NCBI GenBank assembly: GCA_023423895.1
Contig: JAFAER010000013.1
Span: forward strand, 112,829 to 176,828
Reading direction: 5' to 3'
Source: Pseudomonadota bacterium
Lineage (GTDB): Bacteria; Myxococcota_A; Polyangia; Polyangiales; Polyangiaceae
DNA length: 64,000 nt
In this document: piece after piece, positions 34,908 through 43,652 of the stretch
Layout of the letters: each line of letters starts with the position of its first letter
Numbering within the stretch: the stretch's first letter is position 1
Program-made: the position numbers and the translations under genes
The notes under the pieces: model-generated
The model's database searches: none
What the model saw: the letters and a program-made list of their open reading frames with translations, nothing else
What the model was told of the DNA's origin: nothing

Positions 34908-36199
34908 AGGGGACGAGGAGGTTTCTCCGACTGTCCGCGCTCGCGGCGACCATCGTGCCGATCGCGGTGGCGTGTGCGGAGGCGGACGTGACGATCGGCA
35001 CCGTCGTCGATTCGCCGGACGGCGGGCCGTCCGTTGCGATCCCTTCGGAGGACAGCGGAGCGACCGACGAGGACGCACGCGCGCCGAGCGACGCATCGGT
35101 GGACGCGGACGCGAACGAGCCGAAGCCGGTGTGCTCGGACGAAGGCTGGTGCCACACGGACGTGCCCGGCGGCGCTACGCTCCGCGACGTCTGGGGTGAC
35201 GGAAGCGGCACCGTCTGGACCGTCAGCGAGGACGGGAAGATCCTTCGCTGGGACGGCCAGGCATGGGTCGTCGCGCACGTCGCCGGCGTTCCGCTCTACG
35301 CGATCTGGGGAAGCAGCCCGACCGACCTCTGGGCGGGAGGCGGCACGCTCGGCCAGTTCGCGCAGGTCTTGCCCGGTGTGCTGCTCCACGGTACGGGCCC
35401 GAGCCCCGACGCGCTCACGTGGACCGCGGTCTCGACGCCGATGGCAATCCGTTCGATCTGGGGGTCGAGCGCGACGGACATCTGGGCGGTGGCGTCCCTC
35501 GCTCATCGCATCAACCGGGCCGATCCCAGCGTCATCCTCCACTACGCGGGCCCGACGCAGAGCGAGCCCGATGCCGGTGACGCAGGTGCTCCGGACGCGC
35601 TGGCGACCGGCTGGTCGATCGACCCGATCTCGAGCGCGTTCGCCGCGCACTTCGAGAAGGTGTGGGGCACGAGCAGCGACGACGTATGGGTGGCCGGTCG
35701 TGTGGCTCCGAGCTTCGGCACTCCGGCAGCACAGCTCCTCCACTTCGCGCCGGACGGGGACGGCGGTGTCGCGTGGCGGAAGGAGGTCCCGCCGCCGCCG
35801 AACGTGGCGCGCCTCGACATGAACGGCTTCTCGCTCTCGCGGAACCTCACCGTCGTCATCGGCTACAACGGAGACGCGAACAGCTCGTACCTTCACACGG
35901 GCTCGAGCAGCGACGACGGCGCCACGTTCACGTGGACGCAGCGCACGGCTGCCGAGACGGGCTTCGCCACCGGCTCGCTGTCCGCGATCTGGGGCACGGG
36001 CCCGAATGATCTGTGGGTCGGCGGTCCGCGCGGCCGGCTTCGTCACTGGGATGGCTCCGGATGGCAGGTCGCCGCCGTCGCCCTCGACAACGTGATGCCG
36101 GTCCAGAACGCGGTCAACGCGATCTGGGGCACGGGCCCGGACGACATCTGGGTCGTCGGAGCGGACCTCGCGCTTCACAAGGTCAAGCCGGGAACGTGA
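34904..36199 (+). CDS. VWG-repeat propeller lipoprotein, cassette B gene 3
   Basis: A protein of 431 residues from the ATG at 34904 (ATGA overlap; GAGGAG lies upstream inside the previous gene). The lipobox Cys is at residue 24. After an Asp/Ala-rich linker comes CSDEGWCHTDVPGGATLRD, matching the start of its counterpart at 21487-22911. Blades such as IWGSSPTDLWAGGGTLG, IWGSSATDIWAVASLAH, VWGTSSDDVWVAGRVAP, IWGTGPNDLWVGGPRGRL and IWGTGPDDIWVVGADLALHK follow. Two propeller paralogues in tandem suggest an ancient duplication inside the cassette. Confidence 0.82.
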   Translation: MKGTRRFLRLSALAATIVPIAVACAEADVTIGTVVDSPDGGPSVAIPSEDSGATDEDARAPSDASVDADANEPKPVCSDEGWCHTDVPGGATLRDVWGDGSGTVWTVSEDGKILRWDGQAWVVAHVAGVPLYAIWGSSPTDLWAGGGTLGQFAQVLPGVLLHGTGPSPDALTWTAVSTPMAIRSIWGSSATDIWAVASLAHRINRADPSVILHYAGPTQSEPDAGDAGAPDALATGWSIDPISSAFAAHFEKVWGTSSDDVWVAGRVAPSFGTPAAQLLHFAPDGDGGVAWRKEVPPPPNVARLDMNGFSLSRNLTVVIGYNGDANSSYLHTGSSSDDGATFTWTQRTAAETGFATGSLSAIWGTGPNDLWVGGPRGRLRHWDGSGWQVAAVALDNVMPVQNAVNAIWGTGPDDIWVVGADLALHKVKPGT

Positions 36200-36207
36200 G
36201 GAGTGTC

Positions 36208-37662
36208 ATGACTCGTCTACGCAAGCGTATCGGTGCTGGTGACGGGCTTCGTGCTCGCGTCCACACCCGTCTCTCTCTCCTCCTCTTCGTGTCCGTCGGC
36301 ACGGCATCGACCGCATCCGCCGTCGTGGCGTGTGGCGACGCCGAGCCCTCCGACTTCCGCAGCGATCCGACCGACGCAGCGCCCGATGCTCGCGAGGCGT
36401 CGCTCCCGCCGGACGACGACGCGGGCGTCGAGCTCGACGTCGACGCGGACGCCGCGGCGGCACCGCCGGACTACGACGCATCGGACGAACCGGTCGTCTG
36501 CGCGACGACCCCGTGTGCCACGCAGCTCGCAGCGGGTGACCGCCATCTTTGCGCGCTCATGAGCGACGGCACGGTCCAGTGCTGGGGCACCGACACGCGC
36601 GGCTCGCTCGGCAGAGGCGAATCCGACGGCGGAGTCGACGCCGGGCCGCGCCCGCAGAGGGTCGACGGTCTCGCCAACGTCAATCAGATCAGCGCCGGCG
36701 CGCAAGGCAACACGACGTGCGCCGTCGATGCCGAAAAACACGTCTGGTGCTGGGGCGACAACTCGGGCGCACAGCTCGGGCTCGTCCCCTCGCCTGGCTT
36801 CCGTGATTTCGGCCCGCACCCGACGCCGATGCGCGCGGCGCTTTCGGCGGAGGTCGTCCGCGTCGACCTCGGCCAATCGACGGCGTGCGCGATCGCGACC
36901 GACGGCAAGGTCTACTGCTGGGGGGGCAACGACTCGAAGCAGCTCGCGCGTCCCGATTCGACGGAGTGGTACGAGGGTCCGGGCCTCGCCGAGCTCGGCG
37001 ACCACGCGATCGAGCATCTCGTCCTCACGCAATATTCGTCGTTCGCGGTCACGGCCGACGGCCAGCTCCTCGGCTGGGGCCGTGCATCGGGGCGCCAGAG
37101 CTCACTTTCGAGCAGCGAAGGCAGCGCGGTGCCCGTGCCCCTTCCGTCGGTCGAGCACGTCACGCGGGCGGCCACGAGCGGCTTCGTCTCGGGCAGCGAC
37201 GGCCATCAGTGCGCGATCGCACGTGGCAGCGTGTACTGCTGGGGCGGCAACATCCGGGGCGAGCTCGGAACCGGCGTTCCCGACTCGGAGCAAACGCCGG
37301 CGTTCGCCGGGATCATCACCGACGCCGGTGTGTACCCGCAGCAACTCGCGCTCGGTCCGAACCGGTCGTGTGTACGGATGACCAACGGCACGCTCCAGTG
37401 CTGCGGGGACGACAGGCTCGGTCAGCTCGGACGAGGCGGCGTCGACGCGGGGACGTTCGCGACCACCTTCGGACCGGCGGTGGCCCTCACCGGACGTGCC
37501 GTGCAGATCGTCGCAAGCAGGATCGCGACGTGCGCGCTGATGCAAGACGGAGGCGTCATGTGTTGGGGGGGCAACACGAACGGAGAGCTCGGCCAGGGAA
37601 CAACGGACAGCCTGCCGCATCCCACGCCCGTGAAGGTCGTCTTTCCAGTGGTCTTTCCATGA
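36208..37662 (+). CDS. RCC1-like propeller lipoprotein, cassette B gene 4
   Basis: A protein of 484 residues from the ATG at 36208, preceded by GAGGAG; it is the only gene of this cassette separated (8 bases) rather than overlapped. The lipobox Cys is at residue 42. Seven RCC1-like repeats are visible (CALMSDGTVQCWG, CAVDAEKHVWCWG, ACAIATDGKVYCWGG, FAVTADGQLLGWG, CAIARGSVYCWGG, CVRMTNGTLQCCG, CALMQDGGVMCWGG). The fourth has lost its cysteines, exactly as in the cassette A paralogue. The sixth has CCG in place of CWG. Confidence 0.86.
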   Translation: MTRLRKRIGAGDGLRARVHTRLSLLLFVSVGTASTASAVVACGDAEPSDFRSDPTDAAPDAREASLPPDDDAGVELDVDADAAAAPPDYDASDEPVVCATTPCATQLAAGDRHLCALMSDGTVQCWGTDTRGSLGRGESDGGVDAGPRPQRVDGLANVNQISAGAQGNTTCAVDAEKHVWCWGDNSGAQLGLVPSPGFRDFGPHPTPMRAALSAEVVRVDLGQSTACAIATDGKVYCWGGNDSKQLARPDSTEWYEGPGLAELGDHAIEHLVLTQYSSFAVTADGQLLGWGRASGRQSSLSSSEGSAVPVPLPSVEHVTRAATSGFVSGSDGHQCAIARGSVYCWGGNIRGELGTGVPDSEQTPAFAGIITDAGVYPQQLALGPNRSCVRMTNGTLQCCGDDRLGQLGRGGVDAGTFATTFGPAVALTGRAVQIVASRIATCALMQDGGVMCWGGNTNGELGQGTTDSLPHPTPVKVVFPVVFP

Positions 37663-39467
37663 GAGTCACGATGCAAAACGCCTCCGCGTTCCTGGTTCTC
37701 GCGCTCCTCGTCGCCGGCGCTGCGACGACCGCCGTCGCCTGCAGCACGGACCGCAACGCCTTCGAGGAGAAGATGCCCCCGCCCCCGCTCACGGAAGACG
37801 GGGGGGGCACCGTCGAAGAGTGCAAGCCAACGGTGAGCTGCTCGCGCGACCTGAAGTCGGTGTTGCACCACGGCTGCGACGGCAGCGAGGAGATCGAGAC
37901 CTGTGCCGTCGGCCAGGGCTGCGGCGAAGGAAAGTGTATCGACGCGTGCACGAGCGCCGCGCTCTCGAAGGGCTCGATCGGCTGCTCGTTCGCGACGCTC
38001 CCGCCGGACGAGTCGGGCGGCGTCAAAGGATCGTGCTTCGCGACGTTCATCGCGAACGTTTGGGACCGTCCCGCCACGCTTCAGGCGACGTACGGAGGCG
38101 AGCCGATCGACATCGGACCGTCCACCTACTACGCGGAGCAAAACGGCACGCACATCGAGTACACGCCCGTCGGCGGGTCGATCGCACCGGGCAAGGTGGG
38201 CATCGTCTTCCTCGCTCAGGCGGACGAGTGGTCGGGCAGCGACTTCACGCAGTGCCCCGCGCCCGTGGTGGCGGCCATCCACGAAGATCCGATCCGTCAC
38301 AAGACGACGCGGACCAAGGCCTTCCAGATCACGACCGATACACCGGTCAGCGCCTATTCGATCTTCCCGTACGGGGGAGCTTCCACGCACACGCCCTCGG
38401 CGACGGTGCTGCTCCCGGTCTCGTCGTGGGAGAAGAACTACATCGCGGTGAGCACCGCGAATCCCGACCCGGGCGCGCCGAACATCCAGATCATCGCGGC
38501 GGAGGACGACACCGAGGTACGGATGCGCCCCAACGTCGACATCATCGGCGGCGGCGGCATCACCGGGATCGGCGAGGGCCAGACGCAGACGTGGAAGATG
38601 TCGCGCGGGGAGGTCCTGCAGATCACGCAACGCGCCGACACGACGGGCAGCCCCATCGAGGCGAACAAGCCCATCGGGCTCTTCGGCGGCTCGGAGTGCA
38701 CGAACATCGGCTCTTCGGCGTGTGACGTCACGCAGCAGCAGATCCCTCCGGTCTCGCAGTGGGGCCACGACTATGCGCTCGTGCCGTGGCGGCCGCGCAC
38801 GGCTGCGGGTACCACCGTGACCACCGCTCGCGAGCGTGTGCCGTGGCGCTTCGTCGGCGCCGCGGACGGCACCGAGCTCGTGTACGAGCCTGCACGTCCC
38901 GGCGGCGCGCCAGAGACGCTCGACGCGGGACAGGTCGTGACGTTCACGACGAGCGACATCGTGACGGTCCGGTCGCAAGACGAGCAACATCCGTTCTACG
39001 CCGGCATGTTCATGACGGGCGGACAGCAGATCTCGGCGCAGACCGCCAACGGCCCGCCGTGGGGCGATCCGGACTTCGTGAACGCGGTGCCGCTGCAGCA
39101 GTTCCTCGACCGCTACATCTTCTTCGTCGACTACACGTTCCCCGAGTCCACGCTCACACTCGTGCGACGCAAGACGGAAGACGGCTTCCGGCCCGTCACG
39201 CTCGAATGTGGTGGCGAGGTGCCCGTCGAGGGCTGGACCCCGCTCGGGAGCTCGGGCGAATACGAGTTCACGTGGGTCTACCTCACCAAGCAAGGTCATC
39301 CACAGAAGCTCGGGAACGGCACCTGCGGTCATGGCCGCAACGAAGCGAAGAGCGACGGCCCGTTCGCCGTTCACGTCTGGGGTTGGGGTCCGTATGCGAG
39401 CTATGGCTACCCTGGCGGCATGGGGAGCCGTCCGCTCAGCGAAGTGAAGGGTCCTCCGATCGAGTGA
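37659..39467 (+). CDS. IgGFc-binding-like lipoprotein, cassette B gene 5
   Basis: A protein of 602 residues from the ATG at 37659, coupled by ATGA without its own clear ribosome site. The lipobox Cys is at residue 28. A Cys-rich neck (about residues 50-110) precedes the IgGFc-binding-like domain: AYSIFPYGG, SATVLLPVSSWEKNYIAVS, AAEDDTEVRMRP, FGGSECTNIGSSACDVTQQQ, WGDPDFVNAVP and WGWGPYASYGYPGG. These are the same landmarks as in 18382-20139. It is predicted to sit on the cell surface and bind a protein or glycan partner. Confidence 0.86.
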   Translation: MRVTMQNASAFLVLALLVAGAATTAVACSTDRNAFEEKMPPPPLTEDGGGTVEECKPTVSCSRDLKSVLHHGCDGSEEIETCAVGQGCGEGKCIDACTSAALSKGSIGCSFATLPPDESGGVKGSCFATFIANVWDRPATLQATYGGEPIDIGPSTYYAEQNGTHIEYTPVGGSIAPGKVGIVFLAQADEWSGSDFTQCPAPVVAAIHEDPIRHKTTRTKAFQITTDTPVSAYSIFPYGGASTHTPSATVLLPVSSWEKNYIAVSTANPDPGAPNIQIIAAEDDTEVRMRPNVDIIGGGGITGIGEGQTQTWKMSRGEVLQITQRADTTGSPIEANKPIGLFGGSECTNIGSSACDVTQQQIPPVSQWGHDYALVPWRPRTAAGTTVTTARERVPWRFVGAADGTELVYEPARPGGAPETLDAGQVVTFTTSDIVTVRSQDEQHPFYAGMFMTGGQQISAQTANGPPWGDPDFVNAVPLQQFLDRYIFFVDYTFPESTLTLVRRKTEDGFRPVTLECGGEVPVEGWTPLGSSGEYEFTWVYLTKQGHPQKLGNGTCGHGRNEAKSDGPFAVHVWGWGPYASYGYPGGMGSRPLSEVKGPPIE

Positions 39468-39633
39468 GTGAGCGTGTTGCGTCCTCGAACCCCGAGCGCT
39501 ACCGAAGAGGGGCTCGCGCCATCCGAGGCCGGGCCGACCCAGCGAACAAATCGACGCGCACCGGGTTCTAGGATGTGTTCCTGCTCAGCGCATGGGCTCG
39601 TCCGTCAGATGCGCGGCGTCCGATGAAAGACCG

Positions 39634-40719
39634 ATGAAGCGAGCTCTCCTTTCCGCACTGCTCCTCTTGTCGTCCGCGGGAGCGTGCAGCTCCGAAAAGA
39701 ACGGCGGCGCGCCCCCACCGCAGGTCGAAGCAGGTGCACCGGCCCAGCCGTTCACGCTCGACGTGCTCGCCGATGCCCGCATCGGCAGCAACAGCGAGGC
39801 GCCGGACTTCCACCGCGCCGCAGGGGCGGTCTCGATCGAGGGCGGACCGTTCGCCGAGGCGAAGCTCGTCGTCGACCTCCGTTCGACCTGCTTCCCCTTC
39901 GAGCAGTGGGACGACGACCCGCCGCCCACAGGCCACAACTGGCCCCCGAGCTGCGACGCGTTCGATCGCAACTTCGAGATCGCGCTCGCGGACCCCGCCG
40001 CCCCCGATGCGCCTGCGATCGAGCTCATCCGCGCCATCACGCCGTTCGGTGGTCCGCTGCATCTCGAGAAGGACGTGACGGACGTCCTGAACGCGAGCCG
40101 CGGCGCACGCGAGCTCGTCGTCACGATCCCTTCGTATTCGGACGCGGAGGGCAAGGTCTCGGGCTCGAACGGCGGCTGGAACGTCAGCGCCCGCATCGAG
40201 GTCACGCCGGGTCCGGCTCCGCGTACGGTCCTCGCGGTCCTACCGCTCGTCTACGACGACAAGACGCCCGGTGGCGCTCCGCGTTCGCTCCCGTTCACTC
40301 TGCCTCCGGGGACGACGTCGGCGCGGGTCGAATACCTCGCGACCGGTCACGGTGGCGGCAACGACCTGGGGTGCATCGGTCCCGCCGAAGAGTTCTGCGA
40401 GCGTACGCACACGATCAGCGTCGACGGCGTCGCGGTCGTCAACAAGAAGAAGCTCTGGCGGACGGACTGCGAGAGCTTCTGCACGCTCACGAAGGGTGGG
40501 CCGTTCGGGGAGTACTGTCGCGAGAACCCGTGCGGTGCGCCTGGGAGCGTTCGGGCGCCGCGCGCGAACTGGTGTCCTGGCACCGAGACGGCGCCGATCG
40601 TCCTCGAGCCGGAGCAGCTCACGACTGCCGGCGAGCACACCGTCGACCTCACGATCAGCAGGGTCGCCGAAGGCGGCAAGTGGCAGATCTCGGTGAAGGT
40701 GTTCGCGTACGGCGACTGA
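39634..40719 (+). CDS. PNGase F-like lipoprotein
   Basis: A protein of 361 residues from the ATG at 39634; the frame is open to 39592. The signal peptide ends in a lipobox (SSAGACS, Cys near residue 18). Two jelly-roll halves are suggested by the length. The C-terminal half has the landmark YLATGHGGGNDLGCIGPAEE followed by FCERTHTISVDG, resembling the C-terminal domain of peptide-N-glycosidase F, which removes N-glycans from glycoproteins. Conserved acidic and Trp residues of the active cleft cannot be verified by eye. It lies 166 bases after cassette B on the same strand and may share its regulation. Confidence 0.7.
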   Translation: MKRALLSALLLLSSAGACSSEKNGGAPPPQVEAGAPAQPFTLDVLADARIGSNSEAPDFHRAAGAVSIEGGPFAEAKLVVDLRSTCFPFEQWDDDPPPTGHNWPPSCDAFDRNFEIALADPAAPDAPAIELIRAITPFGGPLHLEKDVTDVLNASRGARELVVTIPSYSDAEGKVSGSNGGWNVSARIEVTPGPAPRTVLAVLPLVYDDKTPGGAPRSLPFTLPPGTTSARVEYLATGHGGGNDLGCIGPAEEFCERTHTISVDGVAVVNKKKLWRTDCESFCTLTKGGPFGEYCRENPCGAPGSVRAPRANWCPGTETAPIVLEPEQLTTAGEHTVDLTISRVAEGGKWQISVKVFAYGD

Positions 40720-40725
40720 GCCGAC

Positions 40726-41367
40726 TCACCGCGGGCGGCGCGATCCCGGCGCCGGCGTCGGCTCTCCGGACTCGAGCGTGATCGCGCCCATCGCGGCCAG
40801 CTGCTCCAGCAGCTGGAACGCCTCGTCTTCCGACATCGCGCAGACGTCGAGGATCTCGTCGATCGTCTGGATCCCGTCGACGTGTGCGAGCAGGAACCCG
40901 CCACGATGATCGATGGGCATTGCCGCGATCTCGTCGTTGGAACGCAAGACCCTCGGGACGAGCCTCCGCGGTGCGCCCCCCCAGCTGCGCGCTCGTGGCG
41001 GCGCCTCGGCCGGGCGGTGCAGCAACGTCCGGTCGTCGTCCGGGGGCACGGGCGTCTTCGGGTACGTCGGGATCCAGCCCTCGTACGCTGCAGGGCTCTC
41101 GAGGCCTGCGCTCGCAGTCGGGGCAATGGACAAGGCGATGAACAGGGCACCGTTCGCGTCGCCCTCCGCGTAGAGCTCGCGCATCGCCGCCACCCGCGGG
41201 TCGCCGACAGCCGCGCGCGTACGCTCCGAAGCATGCGTGACGTCCTCGGAGCGAACGCCGTGGAACGCCCTCGGTCCGATGTTCACGTCCGGGCCGATCT
41301 CCAGCTCGATGTGCCCGAAGCTTCTTCCGGGCAGCGTGGCGTCCGGATCTTCCTTCTTCGACGCCAC
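40726..41367 (-). CDS. Hypothetical protein downstream of FHA regulator
   Basis: A cytoplasmic protein of 213 residues. The last 70 residues (EIAAMPIDHRGGFLLAHVDG, then IDEILDVCAMSEDEAFQLLE) form a helical domain found at the end of many myxobacterial proteins of unknown role. The N-terminal 130 residues are variable and Pro-rich in the middle. The start at 41367 is one base from the stop of the FHA-AAA+ gene (41369), so the two are cotranscribed. A signalling role is inferred from that partner. Confidence 0.65.
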   Translation of the reverse strand: MASKKEDPDATLPGRSFGHIELEIGPDVNIGPRAFHGVRSEDVTHASERTRAAVGDPRVAAMRELYAEGDANGALFIALSIAPTASAGLESPAAYEGWIPTYPKTPVPPDDDRTLLHRPAEAPPRARSWGGAPRRLVPRVLRSNDEIAAMPIDHRGGFLLAHVDGIQTIDEILDVCAMSEDEAFQLLEQLAAMGAITLESGEPTPAPGSRRPR

Positions 41368-41368
41368 G

Positions 41369-42832
41369 TCAGCTCCTCTTCCGCGGTCGTGCGATCCCGT
41401 AGGCTTCGATTCGACCGATCAACGCGTGTCGTCCGATCCCGAGCAGCCGCGCCGCCGCGCTCTGGTTCCCGCCCGTCTTGTCGAGCGCATCCACGATCGC
41501 TTGCCGCTCGACGGCCTCGAGCGCAACGCGCAGGTCGTCCGTCGGACGTACGCCCGTCTGACTCGGCGGCGCGTCACGGCCAGCGGCCGGCGCGAGCGTC
41601 ACCCGGGTGGACGCCGCATACATCACGAGGTGGCTCTCCTCGAGCACGGGGACGTTGGGGTTCATGACGACGGCGCGCTCGACGACGTTCCTCAGCTCTC
41701 GCACGTTGCCCGGCCACGAGTAGCCGCGGAGCAGCTCCTCGGCGCCCGACGACAGCCTCGGGGCGCGTAGGCCCATTCGACCGGCGAGGCGTTCGACGAA
41801 GAACTCCGCCAGTGCGATGATGTCCGCCGTGCGTTCGCGGAGAGGCGGGATCTCGATGCGCACGCCCTCGAGGCGGTAGAAGAGATCGGGCCGGAAGCTT
41901 CCGCTCGATACCAAGGCCGCGAGGTCGCGGTTGGTCGCGGAGACGAACCGAACATCGACATGCACCGGGCTGCGGCTGCCGAGGCGCAGCACCTCTCCGC
42001 TCTCGAGGACGCGAAGGAGCTTCGCCTGCGTTGCCGGCGTCAGCTCTCCGATCTCGTCGAGGAACACCGTCCCGCCATGCGCCGCCTCGAAGAGCCCAGG
42101 CCGCGCGGTCACCGCACCACTGAACGAACCGCGCTCGTAGCCGAACAGCTCTCCCTCGAGGATCGACTCGGGCAGGGCTGCGCAATTGAGCTTGAGGAAG
42201 GGGCCGCTCGCGCGATCGGACGCGCGGTGGATCGCGTCGGCGTAGACCTCTTTGCCGACCCCGGTCTCGCCGAGGACGAGCACGCTGAGCGGGCTCGGTC
42301 CGATCGTCGGCAACAGCGCGTAGATCCTCTGGAGCGCCTCGTCGCGCACGACCTCCCCGGCCGGGGGAGGGAGCGTGCTCGGCGGCCGCGTCGCTCTCGA
42401 CGAGGAAGGCGCGGGCGACGACGTCGCCGACGCGCTCGCGGACAGGACTCCGCGCGCCGCGTGGATGAACAGCCGCGCGTCTCCGATCCGAATCGGGTGT
42501 CCGAGCTCGATCATGGTGCGCTCGAAGGAGCGGAGAGGCTTCGCATCGTACGTGGTGCCGTTCGCGCTCCCCAGGTCTTCGATCGCAAGCTCCGTTCCGA
42601 CATGAATGCGCACGTGCCGACGGGACACCGTCGGATCGGGGATCGACAGATCACATTCGGCCGATCGCCCGACGATGAGCTGCGTCTTGTCGGGCAGAGG
42701 GACGAGCCAACCACCGGAAGCGTCGTTCACGACCGCCACGAGCGGCTCGGACGAGAGCAGGCGCGACGGCGCCGGCCGTTCGACAGGCGTCGACGGTCTG
42801 AGCGTCGGCTCTTCGGGAGACCCCGCCCTCAT
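41369..42832 (-). CDS. FHA-domain sigma54 activator
   Basis: A protein of 487 residues from the ATG at 42832; an in-frame TTG at 42868 would add 12. The FHA domain (about residues 30-120; VGRSAECDLSIPDPTVSRRH, LGSANGT) binds phosphothreonine peptides. The AAA+ domain has GETGVGKE, the sigma54-contact loop as GSFSGA (Thr replaced by Ser) and VFLDEIGE. A Fis-type helix-turn-helix ends it (GGNQSAAARLLGIGRHALIG). The FHA plus EBP class is typical of myxobacteria and is switched by Ser/Thr kinases rather than by a receiver domain. Paired dyads lie upstream. Confidence 0.93.
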   Translation of the reverse strand: MRAGSPEEPTLRPSTPVERPAPSRLLSSEPLVAVVNDASGGWLVPLPDKTQLIVGRSAECDLSIPDPTVSRRHVRIHVGTELAIEDLGSANGTTYDAKPLRSFERTMIELGHPIRIGDARLFIHAARGVLSASASATSSPAPSSSRATRPPSTLPPPAGEVVRDEALQRIYALLPTIGPSPLSVLVLGETGVGKEVYADAIHRASDRASGPFLKLNCAALPESILEGELFGYERGSFSGAVTARPGLFEAAHGGTVFLDEIGELTPATQAKLLRVLESGEVLRLGSRSPVHVDVRFVSATNRDLAALVSSGSFRPDLFYRLEGVRIEIPPLRERTADIIALAEFFVERLAGRMGLRAPRLSSGAEELLRGYSWPGNVRELRNVVERAVVMNPNVPVLEESHLVMYAASTRVTLAPAAGRDAPPSQTGVRPTDDLRVALEAVERQAIVDALDKTGGNQSAAARLLGIGRHALIGRIEAYGIARPRKRS

Positions 42833-42904
42833 CGCGGCCTGTCTTACAGGAGCGCAGTAAAAGCGCAACGGAGGTCGGGCCGGTCGTTCGCAGAAGAGAC
42901 GCGC

Positions 42905-42955
42905 CCTGTTCGGGTCGGAACAGAATGCGGGTCGTCGCTTGTTCGCCGGCGAACA
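42905..42955. promoter_or_regulatory. Two TGTTC-N6-GAACA dyads upstream of FHA regulator
   Basis: CTGTTC-N6-GAACAG spans 42905-42922, and the perfect 18-bp palindrome TTGTTCGCCGGCGAACAA spans 42938-42955. Both share TGTTC-N6-GAACA, with starts 33 bases apart, about three helical turns. They lie 73-123 bases before the FHA regulator start (42832, minus). They look like paired operators bound cooperatively by a dimer on one DNA face. Confidence 0.5.
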
Positions 42956-43057
42956 ATCCGCGGGTCGAGCGCGCGGTCGTCCGCGACCGTTTCCGTCGTC
43001 GGCGCCGGGCGCACCGCTTGCACTCGTGCGCCACCGCCACGGGAGGACGCGACGGCG

Positions 43058-43243
43058 ATGGGCGGTGACATGTGCGGTGACGGAACGGAACCGGAGCAGC
43101 CGGAGACTACGACCGAAACGGCGTTCGAGTTCGAGTCCTACTTCGATCGCGACTCGGGCCTCTGGAGCCTGCGGCGGGTGCCAACGTCCCTCCCGCCGCG
43201 GCCCGAGGTGGAGTCGGAAGACGTCAGCCGCCGAGAATCGTGA
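43058..43243 (+). CDS. Possible small acidic protein
   Basis: A 61-residue frame from the ATG at 43058 (a GGGAGGA site lies rather far upstream; ATG 43070 is an alternative). It is acidic, Glu/Thr-rich, with FEFESYFDRDSGLWSLRRVP as the only structured-looking part. It ends 20 bases inside the convergent OsmC gene. The amino-acid composition is natural, but there is no family support. Confidence 0.35.
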   Translation: MGGDMCGDGTEPEQPETTTETAFEFESYFDRDSGLWSLRRVPTSLPPRPEVESEDVSRRES

Positions 43244-43652
43244 CGCTCAGCTCGATCTTCGAGCCGGCGAGGGCCTTGCTGACCGGACACTGTTTCTTCG
43301 CCTCTTCGGCGACCGCACGGATCTTCGCTTCGTCTCCGCCGTTCGCCTTGATCTCCGTCGCCAGCTCGATGCGCGGGATGTGGAACCCGGGTCCGTCCTT
43401 CTCGAGATGGACGCGAGCGCCGGTGCGGACCGAGACCGGCGTCACGCCGGCGGTCTCGAGCCCGAGCGAAAGCGCCATCGAGAAGCAGCCCGCCAGCGCG
43501 GCGCCGATCATCTCTTCGGGGTTCGATCCTTTCGCTCCTTCGAAGCGCGTCGAGAGCGAGAACGGAACTTCGGCTGCGTTCTCGGGAAACATGATCCCGC
43601 GTCCCGACTTCAGGTTCCCCGTCCACTCTGCCTTGGCCTTGCTGATCGACAT
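43224..43652 (-). CDS. OsmC family peroxiredoxin
   Basis: A protein of 142 residues from the ATG at 43652 (AGGAGG site). The two redox cysteines are C56 in AALAGCFSMAL and C122 in KKQCPVSKAL, with the active-site Arg early in the sequence (Arg18 or Arg36 by position). It belongs to the OsmC branch, which reduces organic peroxides with lipoyl or thioredoxin donors in the cytoplasm. Single-gene unit. Confidence 0.92.
   Translation of the reverse strand: MSISKAKAEWTGNLKSGRGIMFPENAAEVPFSLSTRFEGAKGSNPEEMIGAALAGCFSMALSLGLETAGVTPVSVRTGARVHLEKDGPGFHIPRIELATEIKANGGDEAKIRAVAEEAKKQCPVSKALAGSKIELSVTILGG

Noticed and set aside
33881..36199. 772-codon plus-strand frame across two propeller genes
   Set aside because: Its first part is an out-of-frame Arg-rich reading of gene 2; only the part from 34904 is the real propeller protein.
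37422..39374. 650-codon minus-strand frame opposite the IgGFc-like gene
   Set aside because: Composition is that of a shadow frame with no domain, and the plus-strand gene is supported by its paralogue.
18382..39467. Composite transposon or phage explaining the inverted cassettes
   Set aside because: No transposase, integrase, terminal inverted repeat or attachment site was seen at the outer ends, and the copies are strongly diverged.
39540..39580. tRNA-like GGGTTCTA stretch
   Set aside because: No cloverleaf can be drawn around it; acceptor and anticodon arms are missing.
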